Notes: a model not told the origin generated them from the letters alone. 64,000 nt of DNA from Streptomyces sp. Edi4 (GCF_040253615.1 NZ_JBEJGY010000004.1:4898001-4962000); one strand, 5' to 3'. Positions 9,007-19,289 are shown, counted from the first letter of the stretch. Numbers and translations: made by a program.

Positions 9007-9547
9007 AGAAGGTCTTGGCGCGGGTGATCGCGTCCAGGTCGCCCTCGATGTCGCCGGGGTTATTGCCGGTGCCGAGCAGTACGCCGCCCCAGTTCATGCC
9101 GAGGTACGCGGCCGAGAGGCGCAGGGTGCCCTTCAGGGGGTCGGCCGCCGTGTGGTCGCTCCCGGCGAGCGCGGTGACGCCCCACAGGGTGCGGCCCGCC
9201 ATGCGGCGCTTGAAGCCGAGTTCGGGGGTGTGGAGCCAGTTCACCCAGTGGTCCAGGTAGTGCTTGACCGGGGTGGAGACGCTGTACCAGTACAGCGGTG
9301 AGGCGATGACCAGGTCGGTGGCGGCCAGCGTCGCGTCCAGGAGCACCGCCGCGTCGCCCGCCGGAGCGGGACGTACCCGCTCCTCGCCGTGGCGAGGGTC
9401 GCTGAACGGCGGGAGTTCGAGGTCGGTGAGGCGCAGCCAGCGGGTGCTGTCACCGGCGGGCAGCTGCTCGGCCGCGCGGCGGGCCAGCGTTTCGGTGTTG
9501 CCGCCGGCGCGGGTGCTGCCGAGCAGGAAAAGGAAGTCGCGGGCCAT
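8972..9547 (-). CDS. NAD(P)H-dependent FMN oxidoreductase, flavodoxin-like fold
   Basis: The 191-residue protein begins FLFLLGSTRAGGNTE, the phosphate-binding loop of the flavodoxin-like NADPH-dependent FMN reductase family, and has SPLYWYSVSTPVKHYLDHW, typical of that family's active-site region. It should reduce quinones, flavins or electrophiles with NAD(P)H in the cytosol. The ATG is preceded by a strong GGAGG box. Such genes are usually stress-inducible and locally repressed. A near-perfect palindrome sits about 45 bases upstream of the start. Its 3' end overlaps the convergent TetR gene. Confidence 0.88.
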   Translation of the reverse strand: MARDFLFLLGSTRAGGNTETLARRAAEQLPAGDSTRWLRLTDLELPPFSDPRHGEERVRPAPAGDAAVLLDATLAATDLVIASPLYWYSVSTPVKHYLDHWVNWLHTPELGFKRRMAGRTLWGVTALAGSDHTAADPLKGTLRLSAAYLGMNWGGVLLGTGNNPGDIEGDLDAITRAKTFFSSTPTPATHA

Positions 9548-9591
9548 GGTCCCCTCCGTCTGTGGCCCGGGCCGTGGACGGCCCGAGGAAA

Positions 9592-9622
9592 GCATGCGCG
9601 TGCAGTATATGCATGCGCATGC
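9592..9622 (-). promoter_or_regulatory. Near-perfect palindromic operator upstream of the FMN oxidoreductase
   Basis: Arms GCATGCGCGTGCA and TGCATGCGCATGC are reverse complements with one mismatch, separated by GTATA. The site lies 45 bases upstream of the oxidoreductase ATG, inside the promoter region. Size and symmetry fit a dimeric repressor such as a MarR, HxlR or TetR protein. Which protein binds is not visible. Confidence 0.7.
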
Positions 9623-9807
9623 GATTGGGGAGAGGGGCGAAGGGGGGCGTTTCGATGGGGAGTTGGAGGCGGGGGGCCGGGGCCCGGCTCCGGGGCGGAG
9701 AGTTGGGGGCGGGGGCCCGGGGAGCGGCTGCGACGGGGGGTTGGGGGGACCGGGACCGGGGCCGCCCCCGGTCCCGCCGCCGCCCCTGGTCCACCGCCCA
9801 CGGTCGG

Positions 9808-11439
<1,632 letters not shown>

Positions 11440-11519
11440 GGGGGATCCCCTGGGGTACTCGGTACGGGCTTCTTCCTGGCGGGGCGGGGTGCGGGGCGCG
11501 GGGCGCTGCCGCGTGGGGG

Positions 11520-11552
11520 TCAGCGGAAGAAGTAGTACGAGTACGTGTGCAT
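11520..11552 (-). CDS. Ten-residue leader peptide MHTYSYYFFR upstream of the ABC-F gene
   Basis: A complete small frame (ATG to TGA) encodes a peptide rich in tyrosine and phenylalanine, 80 bases upstream of the ABC-F start. There is no ribosome site before its ATG, but TAACCT (TANNNT) ends six bases upstream, so it is likely translated from a leaderless mRNA. Antibiotic-inducible ABC-F genes are often controlled by ribosome stalling on such short upstream frames. The spacer to the ABC-F start is GC-rich and contains GGGGATCCCC overlapping the ribosome site, which could mask it. Its role as a regulator is inferred. Confidence 0.6.
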   Translation of the reverse strand: MHTYSYYFFR

Positions 11553-11558
11553 GGGGGG

Positions 11559-11597
11559 AGGTTAGCGGGGGTGGGGTTGGGGGCGCGCGGGGTTTTT
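11559..11597 (-). promoter_or_regulatory. Candidate promoter of the ABC-F leader, possibly WhiB7-type
   Basis: On the minus strand, AAAAA (plus-strand TTTTT at 11593-11597) sits in otherwise almost pure G/C, 28 bases upstream of TAACCT. WhiB7-dependent promoters of actinobacteria carry an A/T block a few bases upstream of the -35, and a 17-base spacer would leave that gap here. The -35 itself is not recognisable, so this is tentative. Confidence 0.35.
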
Positions 11598-11620
11598 CCG
11601 CGACCCGGGCCGCCCCCGGG

Positions 11621-11820
11621 GGGTTCGCCCACCCGCCCACCCGTGCAAGGGGTGGAGAAAGCTGGCCCCCTGGGGCTGCGCCCCAGCCCCCTGCGGGGGC
11701 TTCGCCCCCTGCACCCCCGGGGGTTTGCCCACCCGCCCACCCGTGCAAGGGGTGGAGAAAGCTGGCCCCCTGGGGCTGCGCCCCAGCCCCCCTGCGGGGG
11801 CTTCGCCCCCTGCACCCCCG
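11621..11820. repeat. Two tandem copies of a 100-bp hairpin-rich intergenic repeat
   Basis: Two copies, nearly identical apart from a one-base C insertion and a C/T change, lie head to tail. Each contains CCCACCCGCCCACCCGTGCA, then GGTGGAGAAAGCTGG, then two snap-back hairpins (GGGGCTGCGCCCC and GGGGGCTTCGCCCCC). No coding frame is convincing across it. Sequences of this kind recur between genes in Streptomyces. Confidence 0.85.
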
Positions 11821-11830
11821 CAGCCCCTCG

Positions 11831-12090
11831 GGGGCGCGGGGAACTGCGCGAGCAACCACGCACGGTCTGCGGGGAGGGGGCCGCATCGACCCGCCCGTCG
11901 GGGCCGTTTCAGGGGCGCGGGGAACTGCGCGAACGCCGCCCTCCAACACCCGCTCACCCGCCCCCCAAGCGCGCGAACGCCGCCCTCCAGCACCCGCTCA
12001 CCCGCCCCCCAAGCGCGCGCGAGCGCCGCCGTCCACCACCCCGCTCACCCGCACCGCCCAAACACCCAACCCCCCAAGCGCGCGCGAGCG
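11831..12090. repeat. Streptomyces intergenic repeats plus a degenerate ~42-bp tandem array
   Basis: The 21-base element around GGGGCGCGGGGAACTGCGCG occurs twice (11831-11851 and 11912-11932). From about 11927 a unit of about 42-44 bases beginning GCGCGAACGCCGCCCTCCA and ending CCCGCCCCCCAA repeats two to three times and then decays. Together with the preceding repeat this fills the gap between the ABC-F leader and rarD; I see no gene in it. Confidence 0.8.
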
Positions 12091-12106
12091 CCCCCGCCCC
12101 CGCGGC

Positions 12107-13072
12107 TCACGAAGGCGTGTTCACCTCGGACGCGGGGCGGGATGTCGACGCCTGCGTGCGGGCCCTCGTCAGGGACTGGCGGGAGCGGTGCGCGGTGTGG
12201 AGGGCGTCCCAGGTCAGGGTGGTCAGGGCCAGCCACACCAGGGCGAAGCCCGCCCAGCGTTCCGGTGGCATCTCCTCGTGGAAGTACACGACGCCCAGCG
12301 CGAACTGGAAGACCGGTGCCAGATATTGCAGCAGCCCGAGCGTCGACAGCGGCACCCTGATCGCCGCGCCGCCGAAGCAGACCAGCGGAATGGCCGTCAC
12401 CACGCCCGTCGCGGCGAGCAGCGCCGCGTGCCCCGGGCCCCCGCTCGTGAAGGTGGACCGGCCCTGGCCGCCCAGCCACAGCAGATATCCGAGCGCAGGC
12501 AGGAACTGCACGGCGGTCTCGGCGGCCAGGGACTCAAGCCCGCCGAGGTTCACCTGCTTCTTCACCAGGCCGTACGTCGCGAACGAGAACGCCAGCGTCA
12601 ACGAGATCCACGGCGGACGCCCATAGCCCACCGTCAGGACGATCACCGCCGCGAGCCCCGTCGCGACCGCCGCCCACTGGGCCCGCCGCAGCCGTTCCTT
12701 CAGGATCAGCACGCCCATCGCGATGGTGACGAGTGGGTTGATGAAGTAGCCCAGTGACGCCTCGACCACGTGGCCGGAGTTGACCGACCAGATGTAGACG
12801 CCCCAGTTGACGGTGATCACGACGGCGGCGACGGCTATGAGCGCCAGCCTGCGCGGGGTGCGCACCAGCTCGCCGATCCACGCCCAGCGGCGCAGCGCGA
12901 GCAGGGCGACGGCGACGAGGGCCAGGGACCACACCATGCGGTGGGCCAGGATCTCCAGGGCGTCCGCCGGTTTGAGCAGCGGCCAGAACAGGGGCACGAG
13001 CCCCCACATCCCGTACGCGCCGATCCCGTACAGCAGCCCGGCCTTGAATTGTCCCGACGATTCCTCGGCCAC
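12107..13072 (-). CDS. rarD: EamA-family transporter RarD
   Basis: About 321 residues with some ten hydrophobic segments in two halves match the DMT/EamA superfamily. GLLYGIGAYGMWGLVPLFWPLL at the start, NWGVYIWSVNSGHVVEASLGYFINPL in the middle and LGLLQYLAPVFQFALGVV near the end are characteristic of RarD. It is an inner-membrane permease of unknown substrate. The GTG chosen follows GGGAGGA; a GTG six codons upstream has a poorer context. The C-terminal about 25 residues are a hydrophilic tail. It is a single gene between a repeat block and a divergent spacer. Confidence 0.88.
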   Translation of the reverse strand: MAEESSGQFKAGLLYGIGAYGMWGLVPLFWPLLKPADALEILAHRMVWSLALVAVALLALRRWAWIGELVRTPRRLALIAVAAVVITVNWGVYIWSVNSGHVVEASLGYFINPLVTIAMGVLILKERLRRAQWAAVATGLAAVIVLTVGYGRPPWISLTLAFSFATYGLVKKQVNLGGLESLAAETAVQFLPALGYLLWLGGQGRSTFTSGGPGHAALLAATGVVTAIPLVCFGGAAIRVPLSTLGLLQYLAPVFQFALGVVYFHEEMPPERWAGFALVWLALTTLTWDALHTAHRSRQSLTRARTQASTSRPASEVNTPS

Positions 13073-13218
13073 TGGTCCTCCCGTGCGCACGCTCGACCAG
13101 CCGAAGGTAGCGCCGAATCGGCCACGGTGTCATGCCCGTACCGCGATACGGTCCTGACGCCCCGGCCGGACCCACCTCATCCCGCCCCGCCTCACCCGTC
13201 CCACCGCCCGCGCGGAGG

Positions 13219-15168
13219 TCAGTCCGGCTGAGGGGCCTGGCCGGCCTCCAGGAGGTGCAGCGCGCGGGACACGTCGAAGGGCAGGATCGTCACCGCGACG
13301 GAGGGAAGGTGCTCCAGGGCCTTCGCCATCTCCTCCGCCGTACCCCGGTGCAGCACCTTGCCCAGCGCGTTGGTGTAGAGGCGCCGGGGGACCAGGACCG
13401 TCAGCGATGTCGCGCCGTCCTCGGTGGTGCGTGCGGCCAGTTCCACCATGGCGTGCCGCAGCCGGCGGTCGGGGCAGGCCAGGAGGTTCAGGGGGACCGA
13501 GGTCGCCGCCGTCGCCTCCCAGGCCGCCGCCAGGTCGCGCGCCCGTGGCTCGTCGATCGCGAAGTGGACGGCCCTGATCTCGTCGGGCCGCACCTCGTGC
13601 GCGTACCGCAGCGCTTTGAGGGTCGCCAGATCCAGCGTCTCGACCAGGACGAACACCACGTGCCGGCCCGCCCTTGGCCGGTCGGCGCCGGGCGCGGAAA
13701 GGGCGGTGAGCGCGGACGCCTCGCGCCGGTACTCGCGGTTGATCCGGGTCAGCGCCCACACCCCAAGCGGGAAGATCACCACCACCAGCCAGGCGCCCTC
13801 GGTGAACTTGGTGACGGCGAAGATCAGGACGACGGCGGCGGACACCACCGCCGCGAGCGCGTTGACGCCGAGCTTGAGGCGCCGGTACCGCTCGCGCCGC
13901 CGCCAGTGGTAGGCGGTGAGACCCGCCCCGGCCATCGTGAACGCCGTGAACACCCCGATGGCGTACAGCGCCACCAGCTTGTCCACGCTCGCGCCGGTCA
14001 CCAGGAGCAGGGCGAGGGAGACGACGGTGAGCGCGATGATCCCGTTGGAGAAGGCGAGCCGGTGGCCACGCCGGGTCAACTGCCGCGGCAGGAAACGGTC
14101 CTCGGCGACAAAGCTGGCGAGGAAGGGAAAGCCGGTGAAGGGGGTGTTGGCGCCCGTGTAGAGCACGAGGGCCGTGGCCAGCTGGACGAAGACCAGACCG
14201 GCCGTCCCCAACACGCCGCCCCCGAAGGCGAAGTGGGCCTCCTGGGCGATCACCGTCGGGGTGCCGTCCTGGTAGGGGACCGCGTGCGTGAAGCGGGCGA
14301 GCGTGGAGACGCCGAGGACCAGGACGCCCAGGACGCAGCTCATCGTGATGAGGGTGCGCCGCGCGTTGCGGCCCTGGGGGTCGCGGAACACCGAGACGCC
14401 GTTGGAGATCGCCTCGAGGCCGGTCAGCGAGGAGCCGCCGTTGGCGAAGGCGCGCAGCACGATGAAGAGCGACGCCCCGTACAGCCAGCCGTGGCCCGGG
14501 GCGCCGAAGGGGACCACGCCCGCCGCGTGCGGGTCGGCGTGGGGCAGCCCGTGGGTGAGACCGCGTACGGCCGAGACGGCGAGCATCAGGGCGACGGCCG
14601 CCATGAAGAGGTAGGCGGGCAGCGCGAACAGCCGCCCCGCCTCGCGCAGGCCGCGCAGATTCCCGTACGCGAGGACCAGGATCACCCCGAAGGACAGCGG
14701 GAGTTGGAGGTGGTCCAGGGCGGTGGGGCCGCCGCCGACCAGGTGCGCGAGGGAGACGATCGCGTTGGTGCCGGCCGAGACCTGGACGGCGACGGTCACG
14801 ATGTAGTCGACGAGCAGGGCGACCGCGGCGACCTGCGCGATGGTCGGGCCGAAGTTCTCGCGGGCCACGACGTAGGAGCCGCCGGCCCGGGTGTAGATCA
14901 TGACGACGTCGCTGTAGCAGAGGGTCAGCAGGAGCAGGACGAGCAGGATCGCCCCCGTCACCGGCATGAGCAGCGAGAACGCCGCGGCCCCCGCCACCGG
15001 GACCAGCACCCGCAGCATTTCCTCGGAGCCGTAAGCGGAGGAGCTGACGCAGTCCGACGCCAGCACGCCGAGCGCCGTGCGGTTGCTCAGCCTCTCGTCG
15101 CTGACGCGCTCCGTGGTGAGGGGCTTGCCGAGCAGGCGCCGCTTGACGCGGTAGGCGAGACGGTCCAT
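13219..15168 (-). CDS. APC-family amino acid/polyamine permease with cytosolic C-terminal domain
   Basis: The 649-residue protein has about twelve hydrophobic segments within residues 35-470, including VSSSAYGSEEML and YTRAGGSYVVARENFGP, hallmarks of APC permeases. A hydrophilic C-terminal domain from about residue 490 (HVVFVLVETLDLATLKALRYA) resembles a universal-stress-type regulatory fold. It likely imports an amino acid or related solute by proton symport; the substrate cannot be read from sequence. It lies downstream of korB on the same strand, but a hairpin separates them. Confidence 0.88.
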   Translation of the reverse strand: MDRLAYRVKRRLLGKPLTTERVSDERLSNRTALGVLASDCVSSSAYGSEEMLRVLVPVAGAAAFSLLMPVTGAILLVLLLLTLCYSDVVMIYTRAGGSYVVARENFGPTIAQVAAVALLVDYIVTVAVQVSAGTNAIVSLAHLVGGGPTALDHLQLPLSFGVILVLAYGNLRGLREAGRLFALPAYLFMAAVALMLAVSAVRGLTHGLPHADPHAAGVVPFGAPGHGWLYGASLFIVLRAFANGGSSLTGLEAISNGVSVFRDPQGRNARRTLITMSCVLGVLVLGVSTLARFTHAVPYQDGTPTVIAQEAHFAFGGGVLGTAGLVFVQLATALVLYTGANTPFTGFPFLASFVAEDRFLPRQLTRRGHRLAFSNGIIALTVVSLALLLVTGASVDKLVALYAIGVFTAFTMAGAGLTAYHWRRRERYRRLKLGVNALAAVVSAAVVLIFAVTKFTEGAWLVVVIFPLGVWALTRINREYRREASALTALSAPGADRPRAGRHVVFVLVETLDLATLKALRYAHEVRPDEIRAVHFAIDEPRARDLAAAWEATAATSVPLNLLACPDRRLRHAMVELAARTTEDGATSLTVLVPRRLYTNALGKVLHRGTAEEMAKALEHLPSVAVTILPFDVSRALHLLEAGQAPQPD

Positions 15169-15180
15169 GCCCCATGAGTA

Positions 15181-15227
15181 CGGGTGCCCGGCCCGGGATT
15201 CGCGCAGACTCCCCGGCCGGGCACCCG
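15181..15227 (-). terminator. Hairpin between korB and the APC permease
   Basis: CGGGTGCCCGGCC and GGCCGGGCACCCG are perfect 13-bp inverted arms with a 21-base loop, downstream of korB. No T run follows, and the arm lies just upstream of the permease ATG, so it may also influence the permease mRNA. Confidence 0.55.
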
Positions 15228-15244
15228 GCGCTCATGCCACTGGA

Positions 15245-16309
15245 TCAGCCGACGACGGTCCAGGTGTCCTTGCCCGCGAGCAGCGCGCCCAGGTCTCCCT
15301 TGCCGTTCTGCTCGATGGCGGTGTCGAGCTGGTCGGCCATCAGAGTGTCGTAGACCGGACGCTCCACGGAGCGGAAGACACCGATGGGGGTGTGGTGCAG
15401 GGTGTCCGGGTCGGCGAGCCGGGACAGCGCGAACGCGGTGGTCGGCGAGGCGCTGTGCGCGTCGTGGACCAGGATGTCCCCCTCGTTGTCCGGGGTGACG
15501 GGGACGACCACGAGGTCACCGGTCGCCGCGTCACGGACGACGCCCTTGGCGGCGTCGGCGCCGAAGCGGATCGGCTGCCCGTGTTCGAGGCGGATCACCG
15601 CTTCCTGCGCCTGGTCCTTGTCCTTGAGGACGTCGAAGGCGCCGTCGTTGAAGATGTTGCAGTTCTGGTAGATCTCCACCAGCGCGGTGCCCGGGTGTTC
15701 GGCGGCCTGGCGCAGCACCTCGGTGAGGTGCTTGCGGTCGGAGTCGACGGTGCGCGCGACGAAGGACGCCTCGGCGCCGATCGCCAGGGACACCGGGTTG
15801 AAGGGCGCGTCGAGCGATCCCATCGGCGTCGACTTGGTGATCTTGCCGACTTCGGAGGTCGGGGAGTACTGGCCCTTGGTGAGACCGTAGATCCGGTTGT
15901 TGAACAGAAGGATCTTCAGGTTCACGTTGCGGCGCAGGGCGTGGATGAGGTGGTTGCCGCCGATCGACAGCGCGTCGCCGTCCCCCGTGACCACCCACAC
16001 GCTCAAGTCCCGCCGGGAGGAGGCGAGTCCGGTCGCGATCGCCGGTGCGCGGCCGTGGATGGAGTGCATGCCGTACGTGTTCATGTAGTACGGGAAACGC
16101 GAGGAGCAGCCGATGCCGGAGACGAAGACGATGTTCTCCCTGGCCAGGCCGAGTTCGGGCATGAAGCCCTGCACGGCGGCCAGGACCGCGTAGTCACCGC
16201 AGCCCGGGCACCAGCGCACCTCCTGGTCGGACTTGAAGTCCTTCATGGACTGCTTGCCCTCGGCCCTGGGGACCAGGTGCAGGAGCTCGTTGGCGTGAGC
16301 GTCAGGCAT
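15245..16309 (-). CDS. korB: 2-oxoacid:ferredoxin oxidoreductase beta subunit (KorB type)
   Basis: The 354-residue subunit binds thiamine diphosphate and an iron-sulphur cluster. WCPGCGDYAVLAAVQ lies near residue 35; the TPP/Mg motif GDGDALSIGGNH with NNRIYGLTKGQ follows around residues 110-140. With the alpha subunit it oxidatively decarboxylates a 2-oxoacid, probably 2-oxoglutarate, to the acyl-CoA and reduces ferredoxin. The ATG used (MPDAHANELL) follows AAGGAGG and overlaps the end of the alpha gene by eight bases, so expression is coupled. It stands next to a ferredoxin-type complex I cluster. Confidence 0.92.
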   Translation of the reverse strand: MPDAHANELLHLVPRAEGKQSMKDFKSDQEVRWCPGCGDYAVLAAVQGFMPELGLARENIVFVSGIGCSSRFPYYMNTYGMHSIHGRAPAIATGLASSRRDLSVWVVTGDGDALSIGGNHLIHALRRNVNLKILLFNNRIYGLTKGQYSPTSEVGKITKSTPMGSLDAPFNPVSLAIGAEASFVARTVDSDRKHLTEVLRQAAEHPGTALVEIYQNCNIFNDGAFDVLKDKDQAQEAVIRLEHGQPIRFGADAAKGVVRDAATGDLVVVPVTPDNEGDILVHDAHSASPTTAFALSRLADPDTLHHTPIGVFRSVERPVYDTLMADQLDTAIEQNGKGDLGALLAGKDTWTVVG

Positions 16310-18239
16310 CGATGGCCTCCTTGAGGGCGGTGGCAAGCTGCTCCGCCTTGAACGGCATGCCGTTGACCTGGTTGTAGGAGTGGGCGTCCACCAGGTACTT
16401 GGCGCGGATGAGGGTGGCGAGCTGGCCGAGGTTCATCTCCGGCACGACGACCTTGTCGTAGCGGGCCAGGATCTCGCCGAGGTTCTTCGGGAAGGGGTTG
16501 AGGTGGCGCAGATGGGCCTGGGCGATGAGCTCGCCCCGGGCGCGCAGCCTGCGCACGGCGGCGGTGATGGGGCCGTAGGTGGAGCCCCAGCCGAGCACCA
16601 GGGTGCGGGCGCCGCCCGGGTCGTCCACGCCCAGGTCGGGGACCTCGATGCCGTCGATCTTGGCCTGGCGGGTGCGGACCATGAAGTCGTGGTTGGCCGG
16701 GTCGTAGGAGATGTTGCCCGTGCCGTCCTGCTTCTCGATGCCGCCGATGCGGTGTTCGAGCCCCGGCGTGCCCGGGACCGCCCACGGGCGGGCGAGGGTC
16801 TGGGGGTCGCGCTTGTAGGGCCAGAACACCTCGGTGCCGTCGGCCAGGGTGTGGTTGGGCGCGGTGGCGAACCGCACGCGCAGGTCCGGGAGTTCACTCA
16901 GCTCGGGGATCCGCCACGGCTCGGAGCCGTTGGCCAGATAGCCGTCCGAGAGCAGGAAGACCGGGGTGCGGTAGGTCAGCGCGATGCGCGCCGCGTCCAG
17001 TGCCGCGTCGAAGCAGTCGGCCGGCGTTTTCGGCGCCACGACCGGCACCGGCGCCTCGCCGTTGCGGCCGTACATCGCCTGCAACAGGTCGGCCTGCTCG
17101 GTCTTGGTCGGCAGACCAGTGGAGGGCCCGCCGCGCTGGATGTCCACGATCAGCAGGGGCAGTTCGAGCGAGACGGCCAGACCGATCGCCTCGGACTTCA
17201 GGGCGACGCCCGGTCCCGAGGTGGTGGTGACCGCGAGCGAGCCGCCGAACGCCGCGCCGAGGGCGGCCCCGACCCCCGCGATCTCGTCCTCCGCCTGGAA
17301 GGTCCGCACGCCGAAGTTCTTGTGACGCGACAGCTCGTGCAGGATGTCGGAGGCCGGGGTGATCGGATAGGAGCCCAGGTAGAGGGGCAGGTCCGCCTGC
17401 TGTCCGGCCGCGATCAGACCGTAGGACAGGGCCAGGTTGCCGGAGATGTTGCGGTAGGTGCCGGCCGGGAAGGCCGCCGTGGCCGGCGCGACCTCGTAGG
17501 AGACCGCGAAGTCCTCGGTGGTCTCGCCGAAGTTCCACCCCGCGCGGAACGCCGCCACGTTCGCCTCGGCGATGGCCGGGTTCTTGGCGAACTTGGTTCG
17601 CAGGAACCTCTCCGTGCCCTCGGTGGGCCGGTGGTACATCCACGACAGCAGCCCGAGGGCGAACATGTTCTTGGAGCGCTCGGCCTCCTTGCGCGAGAGC
17701 CCGAACTCCTTCAGCGCCTCCACCGTCAGCGTGGTCAGCGGCACCGGGTGCACGTTGTACGCCGACAGGGAGCCGTCCTCCAGCGGGGAGGTGTCGTAGC
17801 CGACCTTGGCCATCGCGCGCTTGGCGAACTCGTCCGTGTTCACGATGATCTCGGCGCCGCGCGGCACGTCCCCCAGGTTCGCCTTCAGCGCCGCCGGGTT
17901 CATCGCCACCAGCACGTTCGGCGCGTCGCCCGGGGTGAGGATGTCGTGATCGGCGAAGTGCAACTGGTAGCTGGAGACACCCGGCAGCGTGCCGGCGGGC
18001 GCCCGGATCTCTGCCGGGAAGTTGGGCAGCGTCGACAAGTCGTTGCCGAACGACGCGGTCTCCGAAGTGAAGCGGTCACCGGTGAGCTGCATGCCGTCAC
18101 CCGAGTCACCCGCGAAACGGATGATCACGCGGTCGAGACGCCGGATCTCCTTCGCGCCGGCGGGCCTGCGCTGCTCTTTGACCAGGGCCTCTTCGGCTCC
18201 GTCGGCCTGCTCGGCTGGGCTACTGACCTGGCTGGTCAC
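16302..18239 (-). CDS. korA: 2-oxoacid:ferredoxin oxidoreductase alpha subunit (fused gamma-alpha, KorA type)
   Basis: The 645-residue protein fuses the gamma domain (FAGDSGDGMQLTGDRF near residue 45) to the alpha pyrimidine-binding domain (SYPITPASDILHELSRHKNFGVRTFQAEDEIAG near residue 290), as in mycobacterial KorA. A C-terminal domain with VLGWGSTYGPI follows. It binds the 2-oxoacid and CoA and pairs with KorB. The GTG start follows GGGAGG. The gene begins an apparent korAB operon reading away from the regulator and nuo genes. Specificity for 2-oxoglutarate is inferred from the closest known architecture. Confidence 0.92.
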   Translation of the reverse strand: MTSQVSSPAEQADGAEEALVKEQRRPAGAKEIRRLDRVIIRFAGDSGDGMQLTGDRFTSETASFGNDLSTLPNFPAEIRAPAGTLPGVSSYQLHFADHDILTPGDAPNVLVAMNPAALKANLGDVPRGAEIIVNTDEFAKRAMAKVGYDTSPLEDGSLSAYNVHPVPLTTLTVEALKEFGLSRKEAERSKNMFALGLLSWMYHRPTEGTERFLRTKFAKNPAIAEANVAAFRAGWNFGETTEDFAVSYEVAPATAAFPAGTYRNISGNLALSYGLIAAGQQADLPLYLGSYPITPASDILHELSRHKNFGVRTFQAEDEIAGVGAALGAAFGGSLAVTTTSGPGVALKSEAIGLAVSLELPLLIVDIQRGGPSTGLPTKTEQADLLQAMYGRNGEAPVPVVAPKTPADCFDAALDAARIALTYRTPVFLLSDGYLANGSEPWRIPELSELPDLRVRFATAPNHTLADGTEVFWPYKRDPQTLARPWAVPGTPGLEHRIGGIEKQDGTGNISYDPANHDFMVRTRQAKIDGIEVPDLGVDDPGGARTLVLGWGSTYGPITAAVRRLRARGELIAQAHLRHLNPFPKNLGEILARYDKVVVPEMNLGQLATLIRAKYLVDAHSYNQVNGMPFKAEQLATALKEAIDA

Positions 18240-18476
18240 TGAACTGGACCTCCCTCGGGCGGCTGCTCGGGCGCCTCCGGCCGACCGGTAGCGCCAAGGC
18301 CCACCCTACGTCGGTAAGGGTGGCCTTCCCTGGACCGCTCACATGTTGGACGCTCTTTTGAGACGCCTCACTGCCCTGAACTGCCATTGCTCCGCTTCCC
18401 CGGGGCGGCGCGGCCCGGTGGGCCCTTCACCCCGGACGGCCGGGGCCCGCACGGTCCCCGACGGGGCGGCGGACGG

Positions 18477-19136
18477 TCATGAGTTGATGTACGTCAGGAC
18501 CGCCAGGACCCGGCGGTGATCGCCGACGCTGGGCGAGAGCCCGAGCTTCAGGAAGATGTTGCTCACGTGTTTCTCGACGGCGCCGTCGCTCACGACCAGC
18601 TGCTTGGCGATCGCGGAGTTGGTCCGGCCCTCGGCCATCAGGCCGAGGACCTCCCGTTCACGCGGCGTCAGATGGGCGAGCACGTCCTGCTTGCGGCTGC
18701 GCCCCAGGAGCTGGGCGACGACCTCGGGGTCGAGCGCGGTGCCGCCCTTGGCTACCCGCACCACGGCCTCGACGAACTCCCGCACATCGGCGACCCGGTC
18801 CTTGAGGAGATAGCCCACGCCCCGGCTCGACCCGGCGAGCAGTTCGGTGGCGTACTGCTCCTCCACGTACTGGCTGAGCACCAGCACCCCGATCGCGGGG
18901 TAGCGCGCCCGCAGCAGCACCGCCGCGCGCACGCCCTCGTCGGTGTGGGTGGGCGGCATCCGCACGTCCGCCACCACCACATCCGGGGCCATGCCCTGCT
19001 CCGCCAGCTCCCCCACCGTCTTGACCAGCGCGTCCCCGTCGCCCACACCCGCGACGACGTCATGCCCCCGGTCGGTCAGCAGCCGGGTCAGGCCCTCCCG
19101 CAGCAGCACCGAATCCTCGGCGATGACCACCCGCAC
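18477..19136 (-). CDS. NarL/FixJ-family response regulator
   Basis: About 219 residues: a receiver domain with acidic pocket (IAEDS), phospho-acceptor aspartate in VVVADVRMPP near residue 57 and a conserved lysine in YLLKDR, then a LuxR-type helix-turn-helix (LTPREREVLGLMAEGRTNSAIAKQL, about residues 150-175). It should bind DNA as a phosphorylated dimer. I chose the GTG with a GGAGG box five bases upstream; a GTG four codons earlier (19148) is possible. Its partners are most likely one or both sensor kinases encoded just upstream on the same strand. Confidence 0.9.
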   Translation of the reverse strand: MRVVIAEDSVLLREGLTRLLTDRGHDVVAGVGDGDALVKTVGELAEQGMAPDVVVADVRMPPTHTDEGVRAAVLLRARYPAIGVLVLSQYVEEQYATELLAGSSRGVGYLLKDRVADVREFVEAVVRVAKGGTALDPEVVAQLLGRSRKQDVLAHLTPREREVLGLMAEGRTNSAIAKQLVVSDGAVEKHVSNIFLKLGLSPSVGDHRRVLAVLTYINS

Positions 19137-19289
19137 CCTGTCCTCCACGATCCCGCTGCCCCCCGTGCTTCCTTGGCTCCGTGGCCGGGCCCGCCCGGGC
19201 GCCCGGCCCATGACTCGGCGTGAGCCATGGCGTTGTGCCCACCCAGCATCCCAGCATCGGGGCAAGAATCCGCCTGCGCCAGGCAAAAT

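Noticed and set aside
11621..11820. CRISPR array
   Set aside because: Two adjacent 100-bp copies without spacers, and no cas genes anywhere in the window.
11440..11949. N-terminal extension of the ABC-F protein through the repeat block
   Set aside because: It would translate intergenic repeats and run over the leader peptide; the ATG at 11437-11439 begins directly before the first domain.
11562..12360. Frames in the repeat block before rarD
   Set aside because: They consist of repeated Pro/Arg/Ala phrases that copy the DNA repeats; no start context.
18240..18476. Redox-regulator (Rex-type) operator upstream of korA
   Set aside because: No TTGTGAANNNNTTCACAA-like palindrome found in the spacer; nothing else convincing was seen there.
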